This document shows positions 33,543 through 41,449 of a stretch of 64,000 nt of DNA, piece after piece (the first letter of the stretch is position 1; each line of letters starts with the position of its first letter). The notes beneath the pieces were generated by a model, which was not told the DNA's origin, made no database searches, and saw only the letters and a program-made list of their open reading frames with translations. The translations under genes and the position numbers were made by a program. Source of the DNA: Pseudomonas sivasensis (GTDB lineage: Bacteria; Pseudomonadota; Gammaproteobacteria; Pseudomonadales; Pseudomonadaceae); assembly GCF_013778505.1 (NCBI RefSeq), contig NZ_JAAOWU010000016.1, positions 109,921 to 173,920 of the forward strand. Direction: 5' to 3'.

Positions 33543-35347
33543 ACACTGCGGTCCTCAGACGGTTGCAGACTGACGCCCGGCGAGCCGGCACGCAATTTCA
33601 GGGTTAACAGCGCGCCACCTTCCTTGTGGTTAGCGAACGACAGTTCGCCGCCAAAGGCACGCATCAAGGTGTCACAGATCGCCAGGCCCAATCCCAGGCC
33701 TTGGGTGCGGGTCTTGGTGGTGTAGAACGGTTCGCTGGCGCGGCCCAACGCCTCCATGCAAAACCCAGGGCCATTGTCACGAATGTACAGGTTGACGCCT
33801 TGGGCGGTGGTTTCGGCACTCAGCCACAGTTTACGCGGCGGGCCTTTTTCGGTGAGGGCGTCCAGGGCGTTGGCCAGCAAGTTGCCCAGCACTTGGCGCA
33901 GCCGTGTTTCGCCGGCCTGTACCCACAGGGTCGCTTCCGGCAAATCGCGGATCAGCTCCACCTCCATTGACCGCCGACGTTTAGCCAGCAGCGCCAGCGC
34001 GTCGTCCAGCGCCGGTTGCAGGGCCACGCTCTCCGGCGCATGCCGGTCGCGCCGGGCGAAGGCGCGCAGGTGGGCGATGATCGAAGCCATGCGTCCGGTC
34101 AGTTCGCTGATCAACTTAAGGTTGCCCCGCGCATCGGCGGTGCGTTCATGGTCCAGCAGGATCTCGGCGTTTTCCGCATAGCTGCGAATTGCGGCCAGGG
34201 GCTGATTGAGTTCGTGGCTGATACTCGCCGACATGGTGCCCAGCGCCGAGAGCTTGCCCGCTTGCACCAAATCATCCTGGGCGCGCACCAGTTCCTGCTG
34301 GGCATGTTCGCGTTCCAGTACTTCTTGTTTGAGGCGGCGGTTCAAGCCTTCCAGGTCGCTGGTCCGCTCGATCACACGGGCTTCCAGTTCGCGACGCGCC
34401 TTGGCTTCAAAAGCGATGCGCTCCAGGTAATGCCGGCGTCGTTGCATCATCAAACCGAGCAGCAACATCAGCACCAGAAGCGTGGCCCCACCCACGGCGA
34501 CCACCGTGCGCACCGGGCGGCTGATCAATGATTGGGGCGCGAGGATTTCGACGTTCCAGCCGGTCTCGGCGATGGCAGTGGATTGGCGCAACCATGCGGT
34601 GTTGCTCAGGCTCAGCGGCTGTGGATCACGGGTCGGGTAGGGCTGGATTGCAGTGATCGCCTGTCGTTCTTCAGCGGTCAGCGGCCGAGTGGCGCGGAAA
34701 CGCCATTGCGGGCGTGAGGTGAGGATCACCACGCCGTTGTGGTCAGTCACCAGCAGTTGTTCAGGCGTGTTGCCCCACAGGCTTTCGGTATGGTCCAGGT
34801 CGACCTTGACCACCAGCACGCCGATGATCTTGTCGCCCTCGCGCACGGCGGCGGCGAAGAAATAACCGCGTTTGGCCGACGTAGTACCCAGGCCGAAAAA
34901 CCGCCCGAGGCGCCCGGCCATGGCTTCGCTGAAGTACGGGCGGAACGAGAAATTGCGCCCGACAAAGCTGTCCTGTTTATCCCAGTTCGAGGCGGCGAGG
35001 GTCTTGCCGGTGGTGTCCATCAGGTACATCACTTCAACCCCGGCCTGGGCGGCGACGTCCTTGAGCAGCAGGTTGGCGTTGATCTGATGGGAGCTTACAT
35101 TCGGCGCATCCAGCACGGTGCGCAGCGCGGGCAAGTCGCCGAGGATCTGCGGCAGCACTTCATAGCGGTGCAGGGTGCCCAACAGGTTGGCGACGTAGAG
35201 GTCGAGGGTCTGGCGATTCTGCCCGGCCAGTTCGCTGCGGTAATAGCGCTCGGCCAAGTGCTCCAGCGGCCACAGCAGCGGTGCCAGGCACAATGCCAGC
35301 AGGGCGAGGCTGCGCCAGCGGGGTCTTCGCGGAAGGGATGGAGTCAT
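33539..35347 (-). CDS. dctB: C4-dicarboxylate sensor kinase DctB
   Basis: A 602-residue inner-membrane histidine kinase. The first span is at about residues 11-28 (SLALLALCLAPLLWPLEHLA), a large periplasmic Cache/PDC sensor region (VEVMYLMDTTGKTLAASNWD, VLVVKVDLDHTESLWG) reaches about 280, a second span is TVVAVGGATLLVLMLLLGLM, then a coiled coil. H-box ASISHELNQPLAAIRSYAEN; N-box VLGNLLANALDALTEKG; G-boxes DNGPGFCMEALGR and GLGLGLAICDTLM. Pairs with DctD, which follows with a 4-base overlap. Confidence 0.92.
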   Translation of the reverse strand: MTPSLPRRPRWRSLALLALCLAPLLWPLEHLAERYYRSELAGQNRQTLDLYVANLLGTLHRYEVLPQILGDLPALRTVLDAPNVSSHQINANLLLKDVAAQAGVEVMYLMDTTGKTLAASNWDKQDSFVGRNFSFRPYFSEAMAGRLGRFFGLGTTSAKRGYFFAAAVREGDKIIGVLVVKVDLDHTESLWGNTPEQLLVTDHNGVVILTSRPQWRFRATRPLTAEERQAITAIQPYPTRDPQPLSLSNTAWLRQSTAIAETGWNVEILAPQSLISRPVRTVVAVGGATLLVLMLLLGLMMQRRRHYLERIAFEAKARRELEARVIERTSDLEGLNRRLKQEVLEREHAQQELVRAQDDLVQAGKLSALGTMSASISHELNQPLAAIRSYAENAEILLDHERTADARGNLKLISELTGRMASIIAHLRAFARRDRHAPESVALQPALDDALALLAKRRRSMEVELIRDLPEATLWVQAGETRLRQVLGNLLANALDALTEKGPPRKLWLSAETTAQGVNLYIRDNGPGFCMEALGRASEPFYTTKTRTQGLGLGLAICDTLMRAFGGELSFANHKEGGALLTLKLRAGSPGVSLQPSEDRSV

Positions 35348-35383
35348 GGGAGTCGTGCGCCTATGGGGACAGGCGCATTATGC

Positions 35384-36253
35384 CTAGTGCTGCTGTGCAA
35401 GACACTCGCGCAATGCGTCTTGCCAGTGTGGCTGGCTGACGTGCCACTGTTGCTGCAAGCGGCTGCAATCGAGGCGTGAGTTCAAGGGGCGCTTGGCGGG
35501 CGTCGGGTAGGCGCTGGATGGGATCGCCTCCAGTTCGGCACAGGCTTTGCCATCGGCGTGCAGGTGCTCGCCAATCGCCTGAGCGAAGCCGAACCACGAT
35601 GTTTCACCTTGGGCGGTGAGGTGATAAATACCCCATTTTCCCGCCTCGCCGGCCAGCCAGCGCTCGATCAGTGCGCGGGTGCTGCCGGCAATGGTCCCGG
35701 CCCATGTTGGCGCGCCGATCTGGTCAGCCACGATGCGCATCTGCGGTTTCTCTTGCAGCAGGCGTTGCATGGTCAGCAGGAAATTCTTGCCCTGGTTGGA
35801 GTAGACCCAACTGGTACGCAGGATCAGGTATTGACCGCCCGCCGCCGCAATGGCCTGCTCGCCCGCCAGCTTACTCTGGCCGTAGACGCTCAACGGGTTC
35901 GGCGTGTCGGCTTCGGTGTAGGGCGCAGGCTTGCTGCCGTCGAACACATAGTCGGTGGAGTAGTGAATCAGTGGAATCCCCAGGGCCTTGGCTTCCTGCG
36001 CAAGGATGCCGGGGGCGATGGCGTTGATGGCGAATGCGGCGTCTGGTTCGCTTTCGGCTTGGTCGACTGCGGTGTGGGCGGCGGCGTTGATGATCAGGTC
36101 GGGGCGATGGGCGCGGATCTGCTCGCGGATCTGGTCCGGTTTGGCCAGGTCGAGCTGGTTGCTGCCGAGCACCATCAATTCGCCCAGCCCCTGAAGGTGC
36201 GCTTGCAGTGCCTGGGAGACTTGGCCATGTTGGCCGGTAATCAGGATCTTCAT
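35384..36253 (-). CDS. rfbD: dTDP-4-dehydrorhamnose reductase RmlD
   Basis: A 289-residue NADPH-dependent short-chain reductase for the last step of dTDP-L-rhamnose synthesis. Seen: Rossmann start MKILITGQHGQVSQALQAHL, LIINAAAHTAVDQAESEPDA, STDYVFDGSKPAPYTE, and the catalytic YGQSKLAGEQAI. Last gene of rmlBACD, overlapping rmlC by four bases. Confidence 0.94.
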   Translation of the reverse strand: MKILITGQHGQVSQALQAHLQGLGELMVLGSNQLDLAKPDQIREQIRAHRPDLIINAAAHTAVDQAESEPDAAFAINAIAPGILAQEAKALGIPLIHYSTDYVFDGSKPAPYTEADTPNPLSVYGQSKLAGEQAIAAAGGQYLILRTSWVYSNQGKNFLLTMQRLLQEKPQMRIVADQIGAPTWAGTIAGSTRALIERWLAGEAGKWGIYHLTAQGETSWFGFAQAIGEHLHADGKACAELEAIPSSAYPTPAKRPLNSRLDCSRLQQQWHVSQPHWQDALRECLAQQH

Positions 36254-36795
36254 GGGAACAGATCGGCGTCCATCAGCAGTTTGCCCGCCTGGTCCTTGGC
36301 GGACAGTTGCGGCGGCTCGTTCAGCTCCCAGTCGATAGCCAGCGTCGGGTCATTCCACAGGATGCTGCGTTCGGCGCTCGGCTGGTAGTAGTCGGTGGTC
36401 TTGTACAGGAACTCGGCGTAGTCGCTCAGCACCACAAACCCATGGGCAAACCCTTCCGGTACCCACAACTGGCGACGGTTCTGTGCCGACAGACGTACGC
36501 CCACCCATTGGCCGAAGTTCGGCGAACTGCGGCGAATGTCTACGGCGACATCGAGCACTTCGCCAGCGGTGACACGCACGAGTTTGCCTTGGGTGTGCTC
36601 CAGTTGGTAATGCAGGCCTCGCAGCACATTTTTTTGTGAGCGCGAGTGGTTGTCCTGGACGAACTCGCGCCTGAGCCCGGTAGCCTCTGCAAAGGCTCGG
36701 GCGTTGAAGCTTTCGTAGAAAAAGCCGCGTTCGTCACCGAACACTTTTGGTTCGAGGATCAATACACCGGGAAGTGAGGTGTCGATGATATTCAC
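36250..36795 (-). CDS. rfbC: dTDP-4-dehydrorhamnose 3,5-epimerase RmlC
   Basis: A 181-residue cupin epimerase. Conserved parts: EPKVFGDERGFFYESFNARA, FVQDNHSRSQKNVLRGLHYQ with the catalytic histidine, VTAGEVLDVAVDIRRSSPNF, and PEGFAHGFVVLSDYAEFLYK. Four-base overlaps with both neighbours show tight coupling in the rml operon. Confidence 0.95.
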   Translation of the reverse strand: MNIIDTSLPGVLILEPKVFGDERGFFYESFNARAFAEATGLRREFVQDNHSRSQKNVLRGLHYQLEHTQGKLVRVTAGEVLDVAVDIRRSSPNFGQWVGVRLSAQNRRQLWVPEGFAHGFVVLSDYAEFLYKTTDYYQPSAERSILWNDPTLAIDWELNEPPQLSAKDQAGKLLMDADLFP

Positions 36796-37664
36796 TGGTT
36801 GTCTCCCGCCAGGGAATACAGGTACTGGCCATAACCGGTCTTGCCGAAGTATTTGGCGCGCTCCAACAAATGGTCGCGGTCGATCCAGCCGTTGCCGTAG
36901 GCAATTTCTTCAAGGCACGCCACTTTGAGACCTTGGCGACGCTCGATGGTCTGCACGTACTGCGACGCGTCCAGCAAACTGTCGTGGGTGCCGGTATCCA
37001 GCCAGGCGAAACCTCGACCGAAGCGCTCCACCTGCAAGTCGCCGCGCTTGAGATAAGCGTTGTTGACGTCGGTGATTTCCAGTTCGCCACGGGCGGAGGG
37101 TTTGACCGCCTTGGCGATGCTGACCACGTCGTTGTCGTAAAAATACAGGCCGGTGACGGCATAGCTGGATTTCGGTACAGCGGGTTTTTCTTCGATGGAC
37201 AGGGCGCGGCCTTCGCTGTCGAAGTCGATCACACCGAAGCGCTCCGGGTCTTTAACCCAATAGCCAAACACCGTGGCACCTTTGCCGCGATTGACCGCCG
37301 CATGCAACTGCTCGCTGAAACGCTGGCCGTGGAAAATGTTGTCGCCCAGGATCAGGCACACGGGGTTGTTGCCGATGAACTGCTCGCCAATCAGGAAGGC
37401 TTGCGCCAGCCCGTCCGGCTTCGGTTGTTCGGCGTAGCTGAACGTCACGCCAAACTGGCTACCGTCACCCAGCAGGTTGCGGTATTGCGGTAAGTCTGCC
37501 GGCGTGGAAATCACAAGAATTTCTTTGATGCCTGCCAGCATCAGTACCGAGATCGGGTAGTAAATCATCGGCTTGTCGTAGACCGGCAGCAGTTGTTTGG
37601 AGACACCCAGGGTGATGGGGTGCAAGCGTGTGCCGGAGCCACCGGCCAATACGATTCCTTTCAT
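36792..37664 (-). CDS. rfbA: Glucose-1-phosphate thymidylyltransferase RmlA
   Basis: A 290-residue nucleotidyltransferase that makes dTDP-glucose. The N-terminal MKGIVLAGGSGTRLHPITLG carries the nucleotide-binding loop; PVYDKPMIYYPISVLMLAG, ILGDNIFHGQRFSEQL and FAWLDTGTHDSLLDASQYVQ are typical. RmlA is normally feedback-inhibited by dTDP-rhamnose. It follows rmlB with a 4-base overlap. Confidence 0.95.
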   Translation of the reverse strand: MKGIVLAGGSGTRLHPITLGVSKQLLPVYDKPMIYYPISVLMLAGIKEILVISTPADLPQYRNLLGDGSQFGVTFSYAEQPKPDGLAQAFLIGEQFIGNNPVCLILGDNIFHGQRFSEQLHAAVNRGKGATVFGYWVKDPERFGVIDFDSEGRALSIEEKPAVPKSSYAVTGLYFYDNDVVSIAKAVKPSARGELEITDVNNAYLKRGDLQVERFGRGFAWLDTGTHDSLLDASQYVQTIERRQGLKVACLEEIAYGNGWIDRDHLLERAKYFGKTGYGQYLYSLAGDNQ

Positions 37665-38743
37665 GCAATCAGATCCCTCGTGTCGGTATTGCCCAATCGT
37701 TCACCTTGATAACTCCCATCCTGAACCCTGCGGCACCATTCCAGGTTATCGAGGTACCACTGCACGGTTTTGCGCAGCCCGGTTTCAAAGGTTTCTTCGG
37801 GTACCCAGCCCAGTTCGCGTTCGATTTTGCTGGCGTCGATCGCGTAGCGTTGGTCGTGGCCGGGACGGTCTTTCACGAACGTGATCAGGTCGGCGTATTT
37901 CTCCACACCGTGCGGAGGGTGGGGTGCTAATTCCTCCAGCAGGCTGCAGATGCTGCGCACAACATCGATGTTCTTCTGCTCGTTGTGGCCGCCGATGTTG
38001 TAGGTCTCGCCGACTACGCCGTGCGTCACGACGGTGAGCAACGCTCGGGCGTGGTCCTCGACAAACAGCCAGTCGCGCACTTGCAAGCCATCACCATAGA
38101 CCGGCAAAGGCTTGCCCGCGAGAGCGTTGAGGATCACCAGCGGAATCAACTTTTCAGGAAAGTGGAAGGGGCCGTAGTTGTTGGAGCAATTGGTCAGCAA
38201 CACGGGCAGGCCGTAGGTGCGTTGCCAGGCGCGGACCAAGTGGTCGGACGCGGCTTTGCTGGCAGAGTAGGGCGAGCTGGGCGCGTAGGGCGTGGTTTCG
38301 GTGAACAGATCGTCCACGCCGTGTAGGTCGCCGTAGACCTCGTCGGTGGAAATATGGTGGAAGCGAAACGCGCTCTTTTCTGGCCCGGAAAGGGTTTGCC
38401 AGTAGCCGCGGGCGGCTTCCAGCAGGCTGTAGGTGCCGACGATATTGGTCTGGATAAAATCCGACGGGCCGTCAATCGAACGGTCGACGTGGGATTCGGC
38501 GGCCAGATGCATGATCGCTTGAGGCTCGAAGCGCGCGAGCACTGCGCTGACGGTGGCTTGGTCGATGATATCGGCCTGTACGAACTCATAGCGGCTATTG
38601 GCCGCGATACTGGTCAGCGATTCCAGATTGCCGGCGTAGGTGAGTTTGTCCAGGTTGAGCACTTCGTGCTCGGTGTGCTGAATCAGATGACGTATCAAAG
38701 CAGAACCGATAAAACCGGCGCCACCGGTAATGAGAATGCGCAT
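37661..38743 (-). CDS. rfbB: dTDP-glucose 4,6-dehydratase RmlB
   Basis: A 360-residue NAD-dependent dehydratase. Seen: MRILITGGAGFIGSALIRHL, LNLDKLTYAGNLESL, AESHVDRSIDGPSDFIQTNI, HISTDEVYGDL, the catalytic PYSASKAASDHLVRAW and NCSNNYGPFHFPEKLIPLVI. I chose ATG 38743 because the dehydratase fold begins there and AAGGG precedes it; an upstream in-frame extension of 60 codons runs into the neighbouring region. First gene of rmlBACD. Confidence 0.95.
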   Translation of the reverse strand: MRILITGGAGFIGSALIRHLIQHTEHEVLNLDKLTYAGNLESLTSIAANSRYEFVQADIIDQATVSAVLARFEPQAIMHLAAESHVDRSIDGPSDFIQTNIVGTYSLLEAARGYWQTLSGPEKSAFRFHHISTDEVYGDLHGVDDLFTETTPYAPSSPYSASKAASDHLVRAWQRTYGLPVLLTNCSNNYGPFHFPEKLIPLVILNALAGKPLPVYGDGLQVRDWLFVEDHARALLTVVTHGVVGETYNIGGHNEQKNIDVVRSICSLLEELAPHPPHGVEKYADLITFVKDRPGHDQRYAIDASKIERELGWVPEETFETGLRKTVQWYLDNLEWCRRVQDGSYQGERLGNTDTRDLIA

Positions 38744-38821
38744 GACTGGGGCCCTTTTCCTTAGGCGGACGTTTAGCGAATGGAGCATAGCTTGTGTTGT
38801 GGCGCTGGTCAGGACCGTGTG

Positions 38822-38847
38822 CATGTGGGGGTTGCGCAAGCCCCCTG
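38822..38847. repeat. Degenerate REP-like palindrome
   Basis: CATGTGGGGGTTGCGCAAGC followed by CCCCTG: a decayed half of the common REP core, between rmlB and the pseudogene. Confidence 0.5.
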
Positions 38848-38869
38848 AACAATGGCGATATACACGTCT

Positions 38870-39680
38870 AAAAAACGGCCTTTCTGGCACGTTGCAGTCA
38901 TTGGGCAGCCAGCAAGACCTCAATTACAAAGTCGACAGCTCCCGCGGCCGGTTTGTTCTGAAAATCTGCCGGGGCGACTACGCCGCTGTGGAGTTGCATG
39001 CCCAGCTCGCAGCCCTCAACACACTGCAGGGCGTGCGCGTACCCAAGGTCATCAGGGCGCTGAGCAGGTTTACGGGTTGGTTCGCGCTCAGGGCGGCGTC
39101 TGCATCGCCGATGAAGTGCAGGTGGGCTATGGCCGCATGGGGCATTTTTTCTGGGGCTTTGAAGAGCAGGGCGTGGTACCTGACATCATCACCATGGCCA
39201 AGGGCATGGGCAACGGCCAGCCGTTGGGTGCAGTGATTACCCGGCGGGAGATCGCCGAGGCACTGGAGGCTGAAGGGTATTTCTTCTCGTCGTCGGGGGG
39301 CAGCCCGGTGAGTTGCCGCATCGGCATGGCAGTATTGGACGTGATGGAGGAAGAAAAACTGTGGGAAAACGCCAAAGTTTGTCGGAGGGCATTTCAAGAC
39401 GCGGTTGGAAGCACTGATTGATCGCCATCCCTTGGTGGGCGCCGTTCACGGTTCCGGTTTTTATCTTGGCCTGGAGTTGGTTCGCGATCGACAAACCCTG
39501 GAACCGGCGACCGAAGAGACCACGTTGCTATGTGACCGCCTGCGCGCGTTGGGATTTTCATGCGACCTAACGGTGAACTACCTGAACATCCTCAAGATCA
39601 AGCCGCCGATGGTTACGTCTAAACGCAGCGTGGATTTTTTCGTCGACATGTTGTCGAAGGTACTCGATGAGCAACTGTAA
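38870..39680 (+). pseudogene. Remnant of a phosphotransferase/class III aminotransferase fusion gene
   Basis: The start of an aminoglycoside-phosphotransferase-like domain (LGSQQDLNYKVDSSRGRFVL, then KICRGDYAAVELHAQLAALN) ends near 39060. It switches frame straight into the C-terminal part of a PLP aminotransferase (VCIADEVQVGYGRMGHFFWG, DIITMAKGMGNGQPLGAVIT), so most of the original gene is missing. Downstream damage: an extra base near 39380 shifts the frame before FKTRLEALIDRHPLVGAVHG, and a lost G near 39551 plus an extra A near 39573 garble a short stretch before YLNILKIKPPMVT. The catalytic lysine is present (MAKGMGNG). The intact fusion would be roughly 1,000 residues, by family knowledge. 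Confidence 0.85.
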
Positions 39681-39802
39681 TTAATCGATTGTTATCGGCT
39701 ATTACCTGTCATATTTATCGATCATGCTTTTTGATCGCTTTTAAAGCCGATTTTTATCCGTTATAAAGTCGGCCTTTTCCCCCATTCGGAGTCCTGATCG
39801 CC

Positions 39803-40909
39803 ATGACCACCCTGCACAGCACCCCCCGCGCCGATGGCTTCCATATGCCCGCCGAATGGGCACCACAGACGCAAACCTGGATGGTCTGGCCCGAGCGCCC
39901 GGACAACTGGCGTCTGGGGGGTAAACCGGCGCAGGCGGCTCATGTGGCAGTGGCCAAGGCCATCGCGCGTTTTGAGCCGGTGACCGTGGCGGTTTCTGCC
40001 GGCCAGTACGAAAACGCCCGCGCTCGTTTGGACGTGCCGAATATTCGTGTGGTGGAAATGTCCAGCGATGACGCCTGGGTACGCGACACTGGCCCGACGT
40101 TCGTGATCAACAACACCGGCGAAGTGCGCGGCGTGAACTGGGATTTCAACGCCTGGGGTGGTTTTGATGGCGGCCTCTACTCGCCGTGGAATCGCGACTC
40201 GCAGGTGGGCGGCAAGATCCTCGAAATCGAGCGAGCACCGCGTTATCGCACCGAAGGTTTTGTGCTGGAAGGCGGTTCGATCCATGTCGATGGCGAAGGC
40301 ACCCTGATCACTACTGAAGAATGCCTGCTCAACCGCAATCGCAACCCGCACCTTGACCGTGCTGAGATCGAAGCGGTGCTCAGCGCCAACTTGGCTGTGG
40401 ATAAGATCATCTGGCTGCCGGACGGTCTGTTCAACGACGAAACCGACGGCCATGTGGATAACTTCTGCTGCTACGTGCGCCCAGGTGAAGTGTTGTTGGC
40501 GTGGACCGACGATGCGCAAGACCCGAACTACGCCCGCTGCCACGCGGCGATGGACGTGCTGCAAAGCAGCACCGACGCTCAGGGCCGCCCATTCACAGTG
40601 CACAAAATGCCGATCCCAGGGCCGTTGTATGCCACTGAAGAAGAATGCGCAGGTGTTGACCCGGTGGACGGCACCCAGGAACGTAATCCGACCGTGCGGT
40701 TAGCCGGTTCCTACGTCAACTTCCTGATCGTCAACGGCGGCATCATCGCGCCAAGCTTCGACGACCCGCTGGACAACGAAGCCAAGGCCATCCTGCAGAA
40801 CCTGTTCCCGCAACACGAAGTGGTGATGGTGCCGGGCCGTGAACTGTTACTGGGTGGCGGTAATATCCACTGTCTGACCCAGCAGCAGCCCGCCCCGCAC
40901 AAAAACTGA
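39803..40909 (+). CDS. aguA: Agmatine deiminase AguA
   Basis: A 368-residue enzyme converting agmatine to N-carbamoylputrescine and ammonia, in arginine/putrescine catabolism. The guanidino-deiminase fold is clear: DDAWVRDTGPTFVIN, NAWGGFDGGLYSPWNRDSQV, LEGGSIHVDGEGTLITTEEC, FNDETDGHVDNFCCYVRPGE, and the catalytic C357 in LLGGGNIHCLTQ. aguB is not in the window. GGAG is 11 bases before the ATG. A strong terminator follows. Confidence 0.95.
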   Translation: MTTLHSTPRADGFHMPAEWAPQTQTWMVWPERPDNWRLGGKPAQAAHVAVAKAIARFEPVTVAVSAGQYENARARLDVPNIRVVEMSSDDAWVRDTGPTFVINNTGEVRGVNWDFNAWGGFDGGLYSPWNRDSQVGGKILEIERAPRYRTEGFVLEGGSIHVDGEGTLITTEECLLNRNRNPHLDRAEIEAVLSANLAVDKIIWLPDGLFNDETDGHVDNFCCYVRPGEVLLAWTDDAQDPNYARCHAAMDVLQSSTDAQGRPFTVHKMPIPGPLYATEEECAGVDPVDGTQERNPTVRLAGSYVNFLIVNGGIIAPSFDDPLDNEAKAILQNLFPQHEVVMVPGRELLLGGGNIHCLTQQQPAPHKN

Positions 40910-40970
40910 GTGCAGTTGTAACAGCGCCTTTCCGGCGGCCGGGTGCTACTCGGTTTCAGCGTCTGCAGCA

Positions 40971-41003
40971 AGCCCGCGGCCCAGTAAGGCCGCGGGCTTT
41001 TTT
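40971..41003 (+). terminator. Intrinsic terminator after aguA
   Basis: Stem AGCCCGCGGCC / GGCCGCGGGCT with loop CAGTAA and five Ts. Confidence 0.9.
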
Positions 41004-41143
41004 GTGCCCATAAGCCCGCAAGCACGCGACATTGGCATAGCTCTTGTATCGGTGTTGCCTCAGTGGCCCAAGGTGATAACTGCACAGTTCTGTCATAAAC
41101 CTTGAGTAAGTTAGCCGCTCAAGCAGTAGGAGAGAGCGCTGAA

Positions 41144-41359
41144 ATGAACGCCGATATCAACCCGATCTACACGCGCACCTTCCACCCTTTACGGGTTAAC
41201 AACGATACGATCCATGCGCTGGGGCACTGGTTGAAGGAACACGGCGCGCGGCAGGTCCGGCGGCAATCGGATCTGCGCAGCGTGATGAGTGAACGCTACC
41301 CGGTAGGGTTGTTCAGTGATGATGAAGTGCACGCGTTGTGTGACCTGCTCAAAAACTGA
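41144..41359 (+). CDS. Small conserved-looking protein, 71 residues
   Basis: Not recognised. ATG 41144 is preceded by GTAGGAGAGAGCGC, a good ribosome-binding site. The protein is small, basic in the middle (KEHGARQVRRQSDLRSVMSE) and ends FSDDEVHALCDLLKN; no signal peptide or membrane segment. It lies alone between the aguA terminator and a convergent TonB receptor. A real gene is likely from codon use and the ribosome site; the function is unknown. Confidence 0.65.
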   Translation: MNADINPIYTRTFHPLRVNNDTIHALGHWLKEHGARQVRRQSDLRSVMSERYPVGLFSDDEVHALCDLLKN

Positions 41360-41377
41360 ACAACACGGCCATCAAAG

Positions 41378-41447
41378 GTTTGAGCGAGCCAGCTGCGGCG
41401 AGGGGGCTCGCCTGCGTTGTGCGGCGAAGCAGCCCCTCCCACACTTA
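41378..41447. repeat. Palindromic intergenic repeat between convergent genes
   Basis: GCGAGCC...GGCTCGC forms a hairpin, followed by a decayed REP end (GCAGCCCCTCCCACACTT). It could end transcription of both flanking genes. Confidence 0.55.
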
Positions 41448-41449
41448 AA

